In this document: one piece after another, positions 18,183 through 26,916 of the stretch
Position numbering within the stretch: position 1 is the first letter of the stretch
Layout: every line of letters starts with the position of its first letter
Assembly: GCA_046541715.1 (NCBI GenBank)
Contig: JBKHCS010000003.1
Span: 13,795 to 77,794 of the forward strand
Direction of reading: 5' to 3'
Length of the DNA: 64,000 nt
Origin: CAYPUT01 sp046541715
GTDB lineage: Bacteria > Spirochaetota > Spirochaetia > DSM-27196 > PWMO01
Notes under the pieces: model-generated
What the model saw: only the letters and a program-made list of their open reading frames with translations
Told to the model about the DNA's origin: nothing
Databases searched by the model: none
Translations under genes and position numbers: made by a program

Positions 18183-18214
18183 TAATATAGTAAACTGGGA
18201 GGGGAACTATATTA
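18183..18214. repeat. AT-rich inverted repeat
   Basis: TAATATAGT at 18183-18191 and ACTATATTA at 18206-18214 are perfect 9-bp arms separated by a 14-nt GC/purine-rich spacer. It lies between the PEGA-like gene and its terminator. It stands out from the GC-rich background and resembles an operator or an RNA stem; role unknown. Confidence 0.5.
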
Positions 18215-18268
18215 AGTAACCGACACTCTATTTATCGTCTCACGACGATGCTTGCTTAACTAAGATCT

Positions 18269-19264
18269 TTACTCTTCTCTTACCATTATATCAAGAGACA
18301 GAACAATTTCGTAGTCTTTCTTCGGCTCAACTTGAAATCGGCGACTCACCGAAAAATCTCCGAGCTCGAAGAGAATCGTGTGAGTCCCGGGATCCAGCGA
18401 GAGCGGCTCGTTTCGATTCCAGGGGATCCCGTTGACGAAGAGCTCGGCGTCCCGGGGGGCGTCGACGGTAATCTCCGACTTCGGTCGCTTGAGCTCGATG
18501 GTCATTTCCGCTATCGTGCCGCGCTCGACTCCGAACGTGACGGTCTCGTTTTCGAATAGCTGAGACTCGAGGGAGAGTCGATGGAGCCCCGTCGCGAGGA
18601 CGATATCGTCTCCCGTGTAGTCGACCTCTTCCCCGTCGATCGAGAGGGAGAAGTTCCGAAACGCTCCCTGGGCCTCCCGGATCTCCTCACCCTCGGGAGT
18701 CATTATCGAAAGCCTCAATGCTCCCCGGTCCAAGAGGAGCGGTCGGGCTGTGACGATAAAGCGGCCCTCCGCCGCTGCGGGGGTAATCCCCTTCATAACC
18801 GGGATAATGGAGAACACCAGAGGATAGGATTCGACACCAAGGGGGGCCGGCGCGACCCGGGCATCCACGGTGGACCGGAGCCGGTGGTCCGAGACGGCAG
18901 GGACGCTGTAGAAGAACCGGGCGCCGAGTGGAATCGGCTCGAGGGCGACCCGGGTACCCTGAAGGGTCATCACCGAGGGTTCCGGTTCCGGGGAGACGTC
19001 CCGGAGAACGTAGAGAGCGAAACTCCCGGGAAACTCTTGGGCCGATGCGGGAACCTGAATTTCCAACTGAACCCCCCGAAGAAATCGGTGGTCCCCCTCT
19101 ATGTCGAGAGCGCCGAGATCGTTCATTCCGAGGTCGAATCGTTTCGCGGTGCCGGCTTCAATCACCAGGGTCTCAACCCGCTCTACGCTACCCCGCAGGG
19201 TCTCACTGAATCCTGATTGAAACGAAGAAAGGAGGAATAGGATAAGAAGAGCGAACGACTTCAT
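18269..19264 (-). CDS. secreted PEGA-like domain protein
   Basis: 331 residues with a signal peptide (1-20, ending GFS). The body is beta-rich. The C-terminal ~90 residues contain a PEGA-type module (ITVDAPRDAELFVNGIPWNRNEPLSLDPGTHTILFELGDF), a domain common in surface proteins. The rest is not recognised. ATG overlaps the stop of the M23 peptidase gene (ATGA), so it is the coupled last gene of the operon. A periplasmic or surface role is inferred from the signal and fold only. Confidence 0.65.
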   Translation of the reverse strand: MKSFALLILFLLSSFQSGFSETLRGSVERVETLVIEAGTAKRFDLGMNDLGALDIEGDHRFLRGVQLEIQVPASAQEFPGSFALYVLRDVSPEPEPSVMTLQGTRVALEPIPLGARFFYSVPAVSDHRLRSTVDARVAPAPLGVESYPLVFSIIPVMKGITPAAAEGRFIVTARPLLLDRGALRLSIMTPEGEEIREAQGAFRNFSLSIDGEEVDYTGDDIVLATGLHRLSLESQLFENETVTFGVERGTIAEMTIELKRPKSEITVDAPRDAELFVNGIPWNRNEPLSLDPGTHTILFELGDFSVSRRFQVEPKKDYEIVLSLDIMVREE

Positions 19265-20232
19265 CGGTTCAGGCCCGGCAAATGCAAGAGGGGATCCCGC
19301 GGTATCCCGTCCAGTCGAACTTCAAAGTGAAGATGAGAACCGGTCGAAAGACCGGTGTTCCCTACGGCGCCAATGATACTACCCGATGAGACCTTATCAT
19401 TCAACCGTACATCGACGTGGTCGAGATGCCCGTAGAAGGTGTGGTAGTCGCCGTCGTGAGCCAGGAGGACATAGTTGCCCATAATCGGGTCTACGCCGAT
19501 CGCCTCGACCACACCGGCCCGGGCTGCGAGAACGTCGGTTCCGATCGGAGCGGCAAAGTCGACCCCCGCATGGACCGTCATAAGCCCTGTAAAGGGACTC
19601 CGCCGGGGACCGAAGTGGGACGAGATGCGAACGTTCTGCACCGGCCGTCGAAACAGAATCCCCAGAAAAGAAAGACGTTCGACCCGGTCGAAATCTGCCC
19701 CCGGATGGAAGTCGTAGCTGACCGTCCTGTCCCGCCGGTGTACCCGCACCTCCAGCGAGGCCGGGTCCCCCTCGGATCGCAGCTCTCTCATCAGCCGCTC
19801 GAGGTCCGTCTCCGGCTCCCGGGGCACGAAGATTCCGGGAATACTCGGAATCAACAGCTCGTCTACCGTTGGGGAAAGCTCCGCCGAGGGAAGGCGGTTC
19901 AGACTTGCCAAGGCGCCGTAGGATATCGAGAAACGGGAGGCTACCTGAATGAGGCTTTCCTCCGGCTGGGGCCGGTAGCTGTATATGACCAAGGGCGGCA
20001 GCGGGTCGCCGGATCTCTCCGCCGCGTAGTAGCGCCGGAGAGACTCCTGGTGCTGCTGAAAAAGCACATCCTGAGGCGACGTCCTCCCGATGAGCGGATA
20101 GTCTGCCTGGGCTTGCACCGAAACAAGCGTCAAGACAACAAGGAAAAAGACGTTCCGGATTCTTCGCTGTTCATGCCTGGTTACCCGGTTTCCGGCTCGA
20201 CCGACCTGAAACGCGGCGACCGAAGGACGCAC
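19261..20232 (-). CDS. LysM-like/M23 family metallopeptidase
   Basis: About 323 residues from a GTG at 20232, which is my choice; an in-frame ATG at 20337 lies deep in the upstream gene. A hydrophobic segment (FFLVVLTLVSVQAQA) is a signal peptide with a long basic n-region. A LysM-like stretch follows (PEESLIQVASRFSISYGALASLNRL), then a C-terminal M23 lysostaphin-type domain with zinc ligands in HAGVDFAAPIG and HLHFEVR and SSHFGPRRSPFTG. It would be a periplasmic peptidoglycan endopeptidase or an activator of amidases. The start is uncertain because no in-frame ATG with a Shine-Dalgarno exists near the signal peptide. Confidence 0.82.
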   Translation of the reverse strand: MRPSVAAFQVGRAGNRVTRHEQRRIRNVFFLVVLTLVSVQAQADYPLIGRTSPQDVLFQQHQESLRRYYAAERSGDPLPPLVIYSYRPQPEESLIQVASRFSISYGALASLNRLPSAELSPTVDELLIPSIPGIFVPREPETDLERLMRELRSEGDPASLEVRVHRRDRTVSYDFHPGADFDRVERLSFLGILFRRPVQNVRISSHFGPRRSPFTGLMTVHAGVDFAAPIGTDVLAARAGVVEAIGVDPIMGNYVLLAHDGDYHTFYGHLDHVDVRLNDKVSSGSIIGAVGNTGLSTGSHLHFEVRLDGIPRDPLLHLPGLNR

Positions 20233-20617
20233 CGAGCCAAACCAGGTAGAGCAGTCCCAGAACCACAGCGCCCCAAATATGCCCCTCCCAAACCAGAACC
20301 GCAAAGGCGTATACTCCTCCCAGGCCGACGGCACCAACGCCGGTCTTTCTTAGTATCGGCAAAAGTGACCGAAGGGTTTGCCCCCGGAGTCGCCTCAGGA
20401 GCCCGAGAACAACAAGCCCAAGAACAAGCAGTCCGACGAGGACGTTGTAGGTCCCGGTAGCCCGAGAGGCGAGAAGCCACAAGGGCAAAACGATGATGCC
20501 CCCGAGGGCTGCGGCGCACAGTACCCCGAGAAAGAGAGCCCCGACGACCCGACCGAGGCCCAACCAACCCGAGACTACCCGTTGCGAGAAGTCGGAAAGT
20601 CCTCTATATGTCTTCAA
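20171..20617 (-). CDS. small integral membrane protein of unknown function
   Basis: 148 residues, about four membrane segments, starting MKTYRGLSDFSQRVVSGWLG and ending in a basic cytoplasmic tail. It overlaps the end of the TPR lipoprotein gene by 14 nt and the M23 gene downstream, so it is translated within the operon. I do not recognise the family. Confidence 0.65.
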   Translation of the reverse strand: MKTYRGLSDFSQRVVSGWLGLGRVVGALFLGVLCAAALGGIIVLPLWLLASRATGTYNVLVGLLVLGLVVLGLLRRLRGQTLRSLLPILRKTGVGAVGLGGVYAFAVLVWEGHIWGAVVLGLLYLVWLGASFGRRVSGRSSRKPGNQA

Positions 20618-21533
20618 GCCGTTCCCGTTGCCGTCGATACTCCTCGGCCTGTTCTTCCTCCCCGGCCCGGCGAGAAAGTGCCTCCAACGTCTCGAGTGTC
20701 TCTGCGGTTTCCCTGACCATGTTCAGGGCCACGTAGACCTCGAGTGCCCGCCGCGTGTAATCGAGGGCCGCCGGATACTCCTCCATTCCGGCGTGGATCG
20801 CCCCGAGGGCTCGCAAATCCTTCGCGATGCCGAGGGAGTTCTCCATCTGCTTATCGAGCTCCAGGGCCCTCCGGGCGTAGTCGGCCGCTTCGGGATAATC
20901 CCCCTGCCGGGACCTCAGGGAGGCCAGCATGTACCAATTGGCCGCAGCCTCCGCCTTGCGCGTTTCCGCTTCGTTGAGGGAGAGAGCCTGCCGGAAGGAG
21001 ACCTCGGCCGCCTCGAGGCTATTCTGCCGCAGAAGGGCAACCCCCAGATTATGCCGGATAATCGCTTCCTGGGCCCGGCCCTCAGGAGAGACATAGTCTA
21101 GGGCAGCTTCGAAGGATTCTACGGCCTCCGCGGGCTCCCCCCGCCGGAGGGCGAGCTCCCCGGCGTTGTTGTAGCTCAACGCCAATAGGGCCGGGTCCTC
21201 GAGCTTATCGGCAATGGCGATGGCGTCGTCAAAGTTACGCTCCGCCGCATCGAGGTGCCCCGCCGCGAGATAGACGCTCCCTAGGGAGTTGAGACTACGG
21301 CAAATCCCCACCTCGTTGTCCACGGCACGGTGCTCGTTGAGAGCGAGTTGGAAGAAGTAGAGAGCTCGTGGGTACTGCCCCTGGGCGAAGTACGCGTTCC
21401 CGAAGTCGGCGAAAGAGGCCCCCTGGTTCTGCCTGTCGAAAACCTCTTCCGGTTGGTCCGGGGCGCTCGAACACCCGAGAAGCAGAAGCATAATGCCGAA
21501 GGCTGCCGCCGGGAATCGAGCCGTTCTTCTCAA
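20604..21533 (-). CDS. TPR lipoprotein
   Basis: 309 residues beginning at a TTG that overlaps the mlaD stop as TTGA. Residues 1-20 are a lipoprotein signal with lipobox LLGC. The remainder is a string of about six TPR units (FADFGNAYFAQGQYPRALYFFQLAL; SLNSLGSVYLAAGHLDAAERNFDDAI; ALSYNNAGELALRRGEPAEAVESFEAAL; and more). Such proteins act as periplasmic adaptors. Sitting directly after mlaD, it may serve as an envelope-bridging or substrate-handing component of the lipid transporter (inference). Confidence 0.8.
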   Translation of the reverse strand: MRRTARFPAAAFGIMLLLLGCSSAPDQPEEVFDRQNQGASFADFGNAYFAQGQYPRALYFFQLALNEHRAVDNEVGICRSLNSLGSVYLAAGHLDAAERNFDDAIAIADKLEDPALLALSYNNAGELALRRGEPAEAVESFEAALDYVSPEGRAQEAIIRHNLGVALLRQNSLEAAEVSFRQALSLNEAETRKAEAAANWYMLASLRSRQGDYPEAADYARRALELDKQMENSLGIAKDLRALGAIHAGMEEYPAALDYTRRALEVYVALNMVRETAETLETLEALSRRAGEEEQAEEYRRQRERLEDI

Positions 21534-22552
21534 AACTCTGCGTCCCTGTAGCTCTGGAAGGTGCTAGGCTGCTCGATCGTCGCGGGGATACCTCCCCGGA
21601 GAAGCGGATTGTTTCGGAGACCGACGAGCACCTCCTGCCCGGTTGAGATAGCCTGGCGCCCCTCCTCGAGGAGCCCGGCCAGTTGAGGCGTCGAGTCGTT
21701 GAAGAACTCGGTGATTTCCTGCACCTCGCCGACCGTCTGATTCAACCCGGTCAGTATGCCCTCGATTTGATCGTAGAGAGCGTTGTTGTCGTCCAGAAGC
21801 GTTTCGAGGGAACCGTCCGCTCCGAGGAGCAGGGGAACCATCCCCCGGGGATCCCGAAGTTCCGTGGTGGTCGTGGCTATGTTGTCGCTGATGGTTTCCG
21901 AATTGTCGAGGATGATGTTGATGCTTTCGAGGGCCTCGTCGGTCTGCAGGAGTATGCTCCCGACGGGACCGACGCCGGTCCCGGCGAAGGCCTCGGACAT
22001 CTGGTTCATCACCTCGTCGAGGGAGATCAGAACGCGGTTGACGTTACCCAGAACCGGCTCGACCTGGGCGAGAATAGCCGCGATCTGGTCGTCCTGCCGT
22101 GGAACGATTACCAGGTTCTCTTGGATCAGAGCCCTGGCTTCCTTGGTGTCCCAGGAAGGAATGGTCGTTCCTTCCGGTGGAGGCTCGCTCTGTGACCGTC
22201 CCTGATGAAAAATCAACCCGCCCCCGAGACCCAGGGGATTCGACACCAGCTGAAGAATCGAATGCTCGTAAACCTTGTCGATGTAGTTGTCTTGGATATA
22301 GAAACGGACGTCCACCAGGTTTTCGTCGTTCAACGTTATCTCGGTTATCTTACCGATCTCGAAGCCCTTGAACTGAATCGGCATCCCGACATCGAGACCG
22401 TTCGCCGAGGGAAAGGTAGTCTGGTAAAAGTAGTTCTTTGCGAACCATCGCTGGTTGGCCCCGATGGAAATCAGGATAACCACGAGAAAACCGATAGCGG
22501 CAAGGATGAAAGCGCCGACCACCTGATTCGCAAAACGGATTCGAAACTTCAT
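21530..22552 (-). CDS. mlaD: MlaD/MCE-domain lipid transport protein
   Basis: 340 residues. One N-terminal membrane anchor (about 10-30) then an MCE domain (about 38-115: FPSANGLDVGMPIQFKGFEIGKITEITL), then a long helical/coiled segment to the C-terminus. This is the periplasmic lipid-binding subunit of Mla/Mce-type ABC systems that move phospholipids between membranes. It follows mlaE and mlaF in the usual order; the 43-nt gap to mlaF is the largest in the operon. Confidence 0.9.
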   Translation of the reverse strand: MKFRIRFANQVVGAFILAAIGFLVVILISIGANQRWFAKNYFYQTTFPSANGLDVGMPIQFKGFEIGKITEITLNDENLVDVRFYIQDNYIDKVYEHSILQLVSNPLGLGGGLIFHQGRSQSEPPPEGTTIPSWDTKEARALIQENLVIVPRQDDQIAAILAQVEPVLGNVNRVLISLDEVMNQMSEAFAGTGVGPVGSILLQTDEALESINIILDNSETISDNIATTTTELRDPRGMVPLLLGADGSLETLLDDNNALYDQIEGILTGLNQTVGEVQEITEFFNDSTPQLAGLLEEGRQAISTGQEVLVGLRNNPLLRGGIPATIEQPSTFQSYRDAEF

Positions 22553-22595
22553 CCGGGGGCCACTCTAGTCCGAAACTCCGTTATTCGTCAATTAA

Positions 22596-23432
22596 TCAAT
22601 CTATCGAGTCCCCGGAAATCGAGTCTCCGGGGGCGTCGGCGTCGAGGAGCGAAAGGATGTCCCCGTCGTAGGTCGCCGCTTGGCTCAACACATCGGTAAG
22701 AATGTTCGAGACCTCTCGATCGTTGGATCGGACGACCTCGTCGAATCGATCGAAAGCGAGGACACGCCCATCCTTCAAGATCAAAAGATAATCCGCCAAT
22801 TGGGATGCGAGTTGGGGACTGTGGCTTGCCGAAACGATGGTTCGCCCCCGGCTCTTGAGCTCTCGGATGGAGGCGGTAATTCTCTGTCCCGCCTGATAAT
22901 CCACACTCGAGAGCGGCTCGTCGAGAAACAGCACCTCGGGCTCGAGCATCAGGGCCCGGAGGTAGGAGACGATCTTCCGCTCTCCCGAGGAAAGGTCCGA
23001 AGGCCGGGAGTTCTGAGCAGCAGCCATTCCGTACGGTTCGAGCAGGTTGTAGATGCGCCGCCGGAGGTGGACGTCCTTGATGCTCGGGTCGTGGTAGCGG
23101 ATCGGAAGGGAGAGGTTCTGATAAACGGTCATGTTTTGCCAGAGGGCAGCGTCTTGGAAAGAAAACCCCGTTCTCCGGCGGGCCTCGACCTCCTCCCGGT
23201 GCGACAGGCCGATCAACGGCCGGCCGAACTGTTCCACGGTTCCCCGGGTCGGAGGGATCAGACCACAGGCAACTTTAAGCAGGACGCTCTTCCCCGACCC
23301 GGAGCGTCCCATCACCAGGGTGAAGCTCCCTCCGGGAAACGATAGTGAGATGCCGTCGAGGACCGTCTCCTCTTTGTTCTCGAGGAAGACGTCCTTCAAA
23401 ACAATGGGGTCGGACATTACAGGGTCAGACAT
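22596..23432 (-). CDS. mlaF: MlaF-type ABC transporter ATPase
   Basis: 278 residues. Walker A GRSGSGKSVLLK near 36-47, Q-loop, signature DLSSGERKIVSYLRALM, Walker B EVLFLDEPLSSVD, and switch histidine in ASHSPQLA. The signature begins SSGE rather than the canonical SGGQ. The C-terminal extension carries an acidic tail. It overlaps the end of mlaE and pairs with it as the energising subunit of the lipid transporter. Confidence 0.88.
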   Translation of the reverse strand: MSDPVMSDPIVLKDVFLENKEETVLDGISLSFPGGSFTLVMGRSGSGKSVLLKVACGLIPPTRGTVEQFGRPLIGLSHREEVEARRRTGFSFQDAALWQNMTVYQNLSLPIRYHDPSIKDVHLRRRIYNLLEPYGMAAAQNSRPSDLSSGERKIVSYLRALMLEPEVLFLDEPLSSVDYQAGQRITASIRELKSRGRTIVSASHSPQLASQLADYLLILKDGRVLAFDRFDEVVRSNDREVSNILTDVLSQAATYDGDILSLLDADAPGDSISGDSID

Positions 23433-24234
23433 AGTAGACCAGCGTCAGAACCGCATTCGCGACAATCAACAGCGTGAATCCCTGGCCGACCGACTTTATC
23501 GCCATTTGGGGGACCTCGGTGTAGGAGCGCTCTACTTTGAAGCCGTAATAGGTCGCGACCGTCGAGATAATCGCTCCGAAGACGAGGCTCTTGATGAGAG
23601 ACGAGACCACGTCGACGACGGCAATGGTGCTCAAGAGGTTCGAGAAGTATTCGGCGAAGCCGATTGACCGAACGAATTGAGTCACAATATAGCTTCCGAG
23701 AAGGCCGAAGATGTTGAAATAGAGGTTCAGGACCACCATGGAGATGGTGACGCCCAAGAACCGCGGAACGACGAGGTACGAGATAGGATCGATCCCGGCG
23801 GAGACGTACGCCTCGATCTCGTGACTCGTCACCATGTTTCCGAGCTCCGTTGCAATCGCCGTTCCCGATCGTGCGGCGATGATAAACGCCGTAAGAATCG
23901 GGCCGAGCTCTCGGGTGATTACCGTTATCAGGATGCTGTAGATAAGGCGGCCCTGTCCGAACTGGGGAAGAAGGCTCAAGCCCTGGACGATTATGACGGC
24001 ACCGAGGGCTACCGAGAGAACCGCGACGACGCTCAACGCCTCGACGCCGGTAAAAAGAATCTGCATCGTGAGGACCCGGTTCCCGAGGGGGCTCTTTCGG
24101 ATAGAGCGGAACGTCTCCACAATTACTCGGAAGAAGAATCCGATCGCGTAGAGCCCCTCGCGGAAACGGGCAATCCACCGGGCTCCGAGACGTTCGACAA
24201 AACCAGGCCGTTCCGCCGCGTGACGATCGGTCAA
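23425..24234 (-). CDS. mlaE: MlaE-type ABC transporter permease
   Basis: 269 residues from a TTG at 24234 overlapping the PHP gene stop as TTGA, with GGAG about 10 nt upstream; longer in-frame extensions would run through the PHP coding region. MlaE-family hallmarks are LGPILTAFIIAARSGTAIATELGNM and the long multi-pass C-terminal half. It forms the membrane channel of the Mla system with MlaF and MlaD. Confidence 0.9.
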   Translation of the reverse strand: MTDRHAAERPGFVERLGARWIARFREGLYAIGFFFRVIVETFRSIRKSPLGNRVLTMQILFTGVEALSVVAVLSVALGAVIIVQGLSLLPQFGQGRLIYSILITVITRELGPILTAFIIAARSGTAIATELGNMVTSHEIEAYVSAGIDPISYLVVPRFLGVTISMVVLNLYFNIFGLLGSYIVTQFVRSIGFAEYFSNLLSTIAVVDVVSSLIKSLVFGAIISTVATYYGFKVERSYTEVPQMAIKSVGQGFTLLIVANAVLTLVYYV

Positions 24235-25067
24235 TTCAGATGCTCCAGGAACGGCGCCGCGAACCGGTCCTCGATTATGCGGCCTCCGGCAGTACGCCCG
24301 AGGGCCCGGTCCGTCCGATACGGTCCGTGATAGTCCGACCCGGCGGTGGCAATGAGTCCGTGCTTTGCGGCCAACCGCTCGAGTCGGAGGCACTCCTGCC
24401 ACTTGGCGTTTGAGTGGTACGCCTCGACCCCGTCGAGGCCATACTCCTTCCACTCCGACAGGGCCTCGTCAAAATCGGAAAGCGAAAGGCCGAGGGTCAT
24501 CGGATGGGCCACTACCGCCTTCCCCCCGACCGAGTGGATCAGCGCCGTCGCCTCTTCTACCGGCAGACTCGGTTTCGGTTCGTAGGCCTGCTTACCGTCC
24601 CCTAGGTAGCGGTAGAAGGCCTCCCGGATGTCTTTGACCGCCCCAATCGATACCAGGTACCGGGCGAAGTGGGGCCTCCCGACGACCGTGCCTCCGGCTT
24701 CCCGGGAGATATCGTCGTAATCGGCGGGAATGCCGATGTGCCGGAGCTTGTCGACCATCCGAAGGTTCCGTTGGGTTCGTTTTTCCCGCAGCTTCCCGAG
24801 GGAGGCGGAGAAGTCGTGCCCGACATCGGTTAGTCCGAGGCCGAGCATGTGGAATATTCCCGGGCGGAAGGCAATCTCGAGCTCTATTCCGGGAATCAGG
24901 GTTACGCCCCCGCGGTTCGCTTCTTCGACTGCCTCCGGGACGCCCTCTATGGTATCGTGATCCGTCAGGGCCAGGACTCGAATCGATAGCCGTCGCGCTT
25001 CGCGGACGAGCTCCGTCGGCGTCAGCGTTCCGTCGGAACAGGTAGAATGGGCATGTAAATCAACCAC
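24231..25067 (-). CDS. PHP-domain phosphoesterase (TrpH/YciV-like)
   Basis: 278 residues, GTG start. The PHP metal-binding motifs are intact: DLHAHSTCSDG at the N-terminus, LTDHDTIEG, PGIELE, GRPHFARYL, AHPMTLG and AGSDYHGPY. Family members hydrolyse 3',5'-nucleoside bisphosphates or short RNA 5' ends. It is the first gene of the eight-gene envelope operon; the reason for the pairing with mla genes is unclear and may be simply co-transcription. Confidence 0.85.
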   Translation of the reverse strand: MVDLHAHSTCSDGTLTPTELVREARRLSIRVLALTDHDTIEGVPEAVEEANRGGVTLIPGIELEIAFRPGIFHMLGLGLTDVGHDFSASLGKLREKRTQRNLRMVDKLRHIGIPADYDDISREAGGTVVGRPHFARYLVSIGAVKDIREAFYRYLGDGKQAYEPKPSLPVEEATALIHSVGGKAVVAHPMTLGLSLSDFDEALSEWKEYGLDGVEAYHSNAKWQECLRLERLAAKHGLIATAGSDYHGPYRTDRALGRTAGGRIIEDRFAAPFLEHLN

Positions 25068-25175
25068 CGCGTGTGATCTTCCGGCTTTTTTTAGCCGATG
25101 GTCAATACTGATGCCAATTCGCCTTGCTTGAACTAATGGTCTGAGTCGTTTTAGAGTTTACGTTGGAGGCAATGA

Positions 25176-26198
25176 GTGCCACGGCCAATGCAGTACAAGG
25201 CCAACTCGGTTATCTACTTCAAAGGAGATGCCGGGGACAAGATCTTCATTCTCAAATCCGGTCGGGTCAGCCTGACGTCCAACGATATTGAGACGGGTCA
25301 GGAGATCCACGATTACATCCAGACCGGGGAGTTCTTCGGGGTAAAGTCGGCTATGGGGCGCTATCCCCGGGAGGAGAATGCTGTCGTCCTGTCGGATGCG
25401 CACGTCATTATGTTCACGGTCCCCGAGTTCGAGGCTGTCGTCGCTCAGAATACCCGGGTTATTATGAAGATGCTCAAGGTGTTCTCCAACCAACTTCGGC
25501 GGCTCCACGCCAAGGTTCGGAGCCTCCTTTCCCAGGACGAGCAGGTCGATCCCGAGGAGGGGCTCTTCCGGAACGGGGAGTACTTCATGAAACGGAAGCA
25601 GTACTCTCACGCCCTCTACGCCTTCAACAAGTACCTTACCTACTACCCCTCCGGTCGGTTTCACGTGGATGCGAACAAGCTCGCTCAGACTGCCGAAGAT
25701 TACGCCCAGCGCTACGGCCACGGAAAAGGACCCGCCGCACCGGGTCTCGATTCCGGCGGCGGGATCGGGGCCGGAAGCTCCGGCGGCGCCGGCGCCGGCA
25801 AGCCGAAGCTGACCGACGCTGCCAAGCGCTACTACGAGGCGGTGAGCCTCTTCTCGCAACAGCGGTATAACGAGGCGCTCCGAGAATTCAAGGAGATCGT
25901 CAAGGAATCAGACGACGAGGAGTACCATGTTAAGTCGCTCTTCGAGATCGGCCGGTGTCTCTACAGCATGACGCAGTACGACGCGGCGATAAAGCATTTT
26001 ACCGGGGTGATTCAACGGTATCCCAAGTTGCCGGATCTCAAGGACGCCCTCTACTACGTGGGGCAGTGCTATCAGGCAAAGGGGGACAATACCCGGGCCG
26101 AAAGCTTCTACCGGAAGATTCTCTCCATGCCCCAGGTGGAAGAGGGACTCAAGCGAAAGGTTAACAAGGCCATCAGGACGCTGGAGGCGGCGAGTTAG
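25176..26198 (+). CDS. cyclic-nucleotide-binding-fold protein with TPR tail
   Basis: 340 residues, GTG start preceded by TTGGAGG. Residues ~5-115 form a CRP-type beta-roll. The phosphate-binding cassette is atypical: after GEFF the usual PRSANA is PREENAV, lacking the RxA arginine-serine pattern. Residues ~205-235 are a glycine/alanine linker, and ~240-335 carry TPR repeats (AAKRYYEAVSLFSQQRYNEALREF, FEIGRCLYSMTQYDAAIKHF, YYVGQCYQAKGDNTRAESFY). No DNA-binding domain. It may be a non-binding or divergent sensor. It is coupled to the next gene by a 1-nt overlap. Confidence 0.75.
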   Translation: MPRPMQYKANSVIYFKGDAGDKIFILKSGRVSLTSNDIETGQEIHDYIQTGEFFGVKSAMGRYPREENAVVLSDAHVIMFTVPEFEAVVAQNTRVIMKMLKVFSNQLRRLHAKVRSLLSQDEQVDPEEGLFRNGEYFMKRKQYSHALYAFNKYLTYYPSGRFHVDANKLAQTAEDYAQRYGHGKGPAAPGLDSGGGIGAGSSGGAGAGKPKLTDAAKRYYEAVSLFSQQRYNEALREFKEIVKESDDEEYHVKSLFEIGRCLYSMTQYDAAIKHFTGVIQRYPKLPDLKDALYYVGQCYQAKGDNTRAESFYRKILSMPQVEEGLKRKVNKAIRTLEAAS

Positions 26199-26836
26199 TG
26201 GAGCCGAACCTTCAGGCCTTCGAGCGCTTTGCGGTCAACTTTCCTAAAGGCGACTTAATCTTCTGCGAGTACGAGCCCGGGGATTCTTTCTACCTTATTC
26301 AGGAGGGGAGGGTACAGATCTCCCGCATCATGGGGGACATCGAGAAGACCATCGATATTCTCCACCCCGGCGAAATCTTCGGCGAGATGGCGATTCTCGA
26401 AGAGGCTCCTCGCTCGGCGAACGCCATAGCCCTTGACCCCGTAAAGGCGCTGGAGTTCAACCGCGAAAACTTCGAGATCCTGATGCGGGGAAACCCGCAG
26501 ATAGCTCTTAAGCTCCTTCGCCTCTTTACCAAGCGAATCTACGACCAGCGCCGCCGGTTTATGATTCTTACTCTCGACGATACCCAGGCAAAGGTCGCAG
26601 ACGTTTTTCTAATGCTGAACGAGCTCAAGCCGGAGCCGGAAGAGGATACCGGGGAGCGGGAGTTTCACACTACCGTGGAGGACATCGCCCACTGGGCCGG
26701 AATCTCGCCGGAGCAGAGCCGCAGTGTCTTGAGCCATTTCAACTCCCAACGGCGCATCGAGATCTCAAACGACAAGATCGTTGTAAAGAACATTAACGAC
26801 TTCGCCCGGTTCGTGAGTAGCCGAAGGAAGACCTAA
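26198..26836 (+). CDS. Crp/Fnr-family transcriptional regulator
   Basis: 212 residues, GTG start at the last base of the preceding stop, with CTGGAGG upstream. The N-terminal beta-roll has a canonical cassette FGEMAILEEAPRSANAIAL, predicting cyclic-nucleotide binding. A dimerisation helix follows (ALKLLRLFTKRIYDQRRRF), then a winged helix (DIAHWAGISPEQSRSVLSHFNSQRRIEI). It probably acts with the adjacent TPR-containing homologue. Targets unknown. Confidence 0.85.
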   Translation: MEPNLQAFERFAVNFPKGDLIFCEYEPGDSFYLIQEGRVQISRIMGDIEKTIDILHPGEIFGEMAILEEAPRSANAIALDPVKALEFNRENFEILMRGNPQIALKLLRLFTKRIYDQRRRFMILTLDDTQAKVADVFLMLNELKPEPEEDTGEREFHTTVEDIAHWAGISPEQSRSVLSHFNSQRRIEISNDKIVVKNINDFARFVSSRRKT

Positions 26837-26860
26837 GGGCGACACCCTTCGACGCCGCCG

Positions 26861-26886
26861 GCCGGGTCGTCGACTACGAGCCCGGC
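26861..26886. terminator. possible bidirectional hairpin between crp-like and arsM genes
   Basis: GCCGGG at 26861-26866 pairs with CCCGGC at 26881-26886, within a larger GC-rich imperfect stem spanning 26855-26895. It occupies the convergent gap. No T-tract, so weak as an intrinsic terminator. Confidence 0.35.
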
Positions 26887-26916
26887 GGCCGGCGGAGCCG
26901 TTAAAGCTCCGGTTAT

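Noticed and set aside
19261..20337. Extended form of the M23 peptidase starting at ATG 20337
   Set aside because: Its first 35 residues overlap the upstream membrane-protein gene and would put an odd Trp-rich segment before the signal peptide; a GTG at 20232 is preferred.
25084..25103. CGGCT-T-run-AGCCG stem in the divergent gap before the cNMP-fold gene, considered as a terminator
   Set aside because: Only a 5-bp stem with the T-run in the loop, and it lies upstream of both divergent genes.
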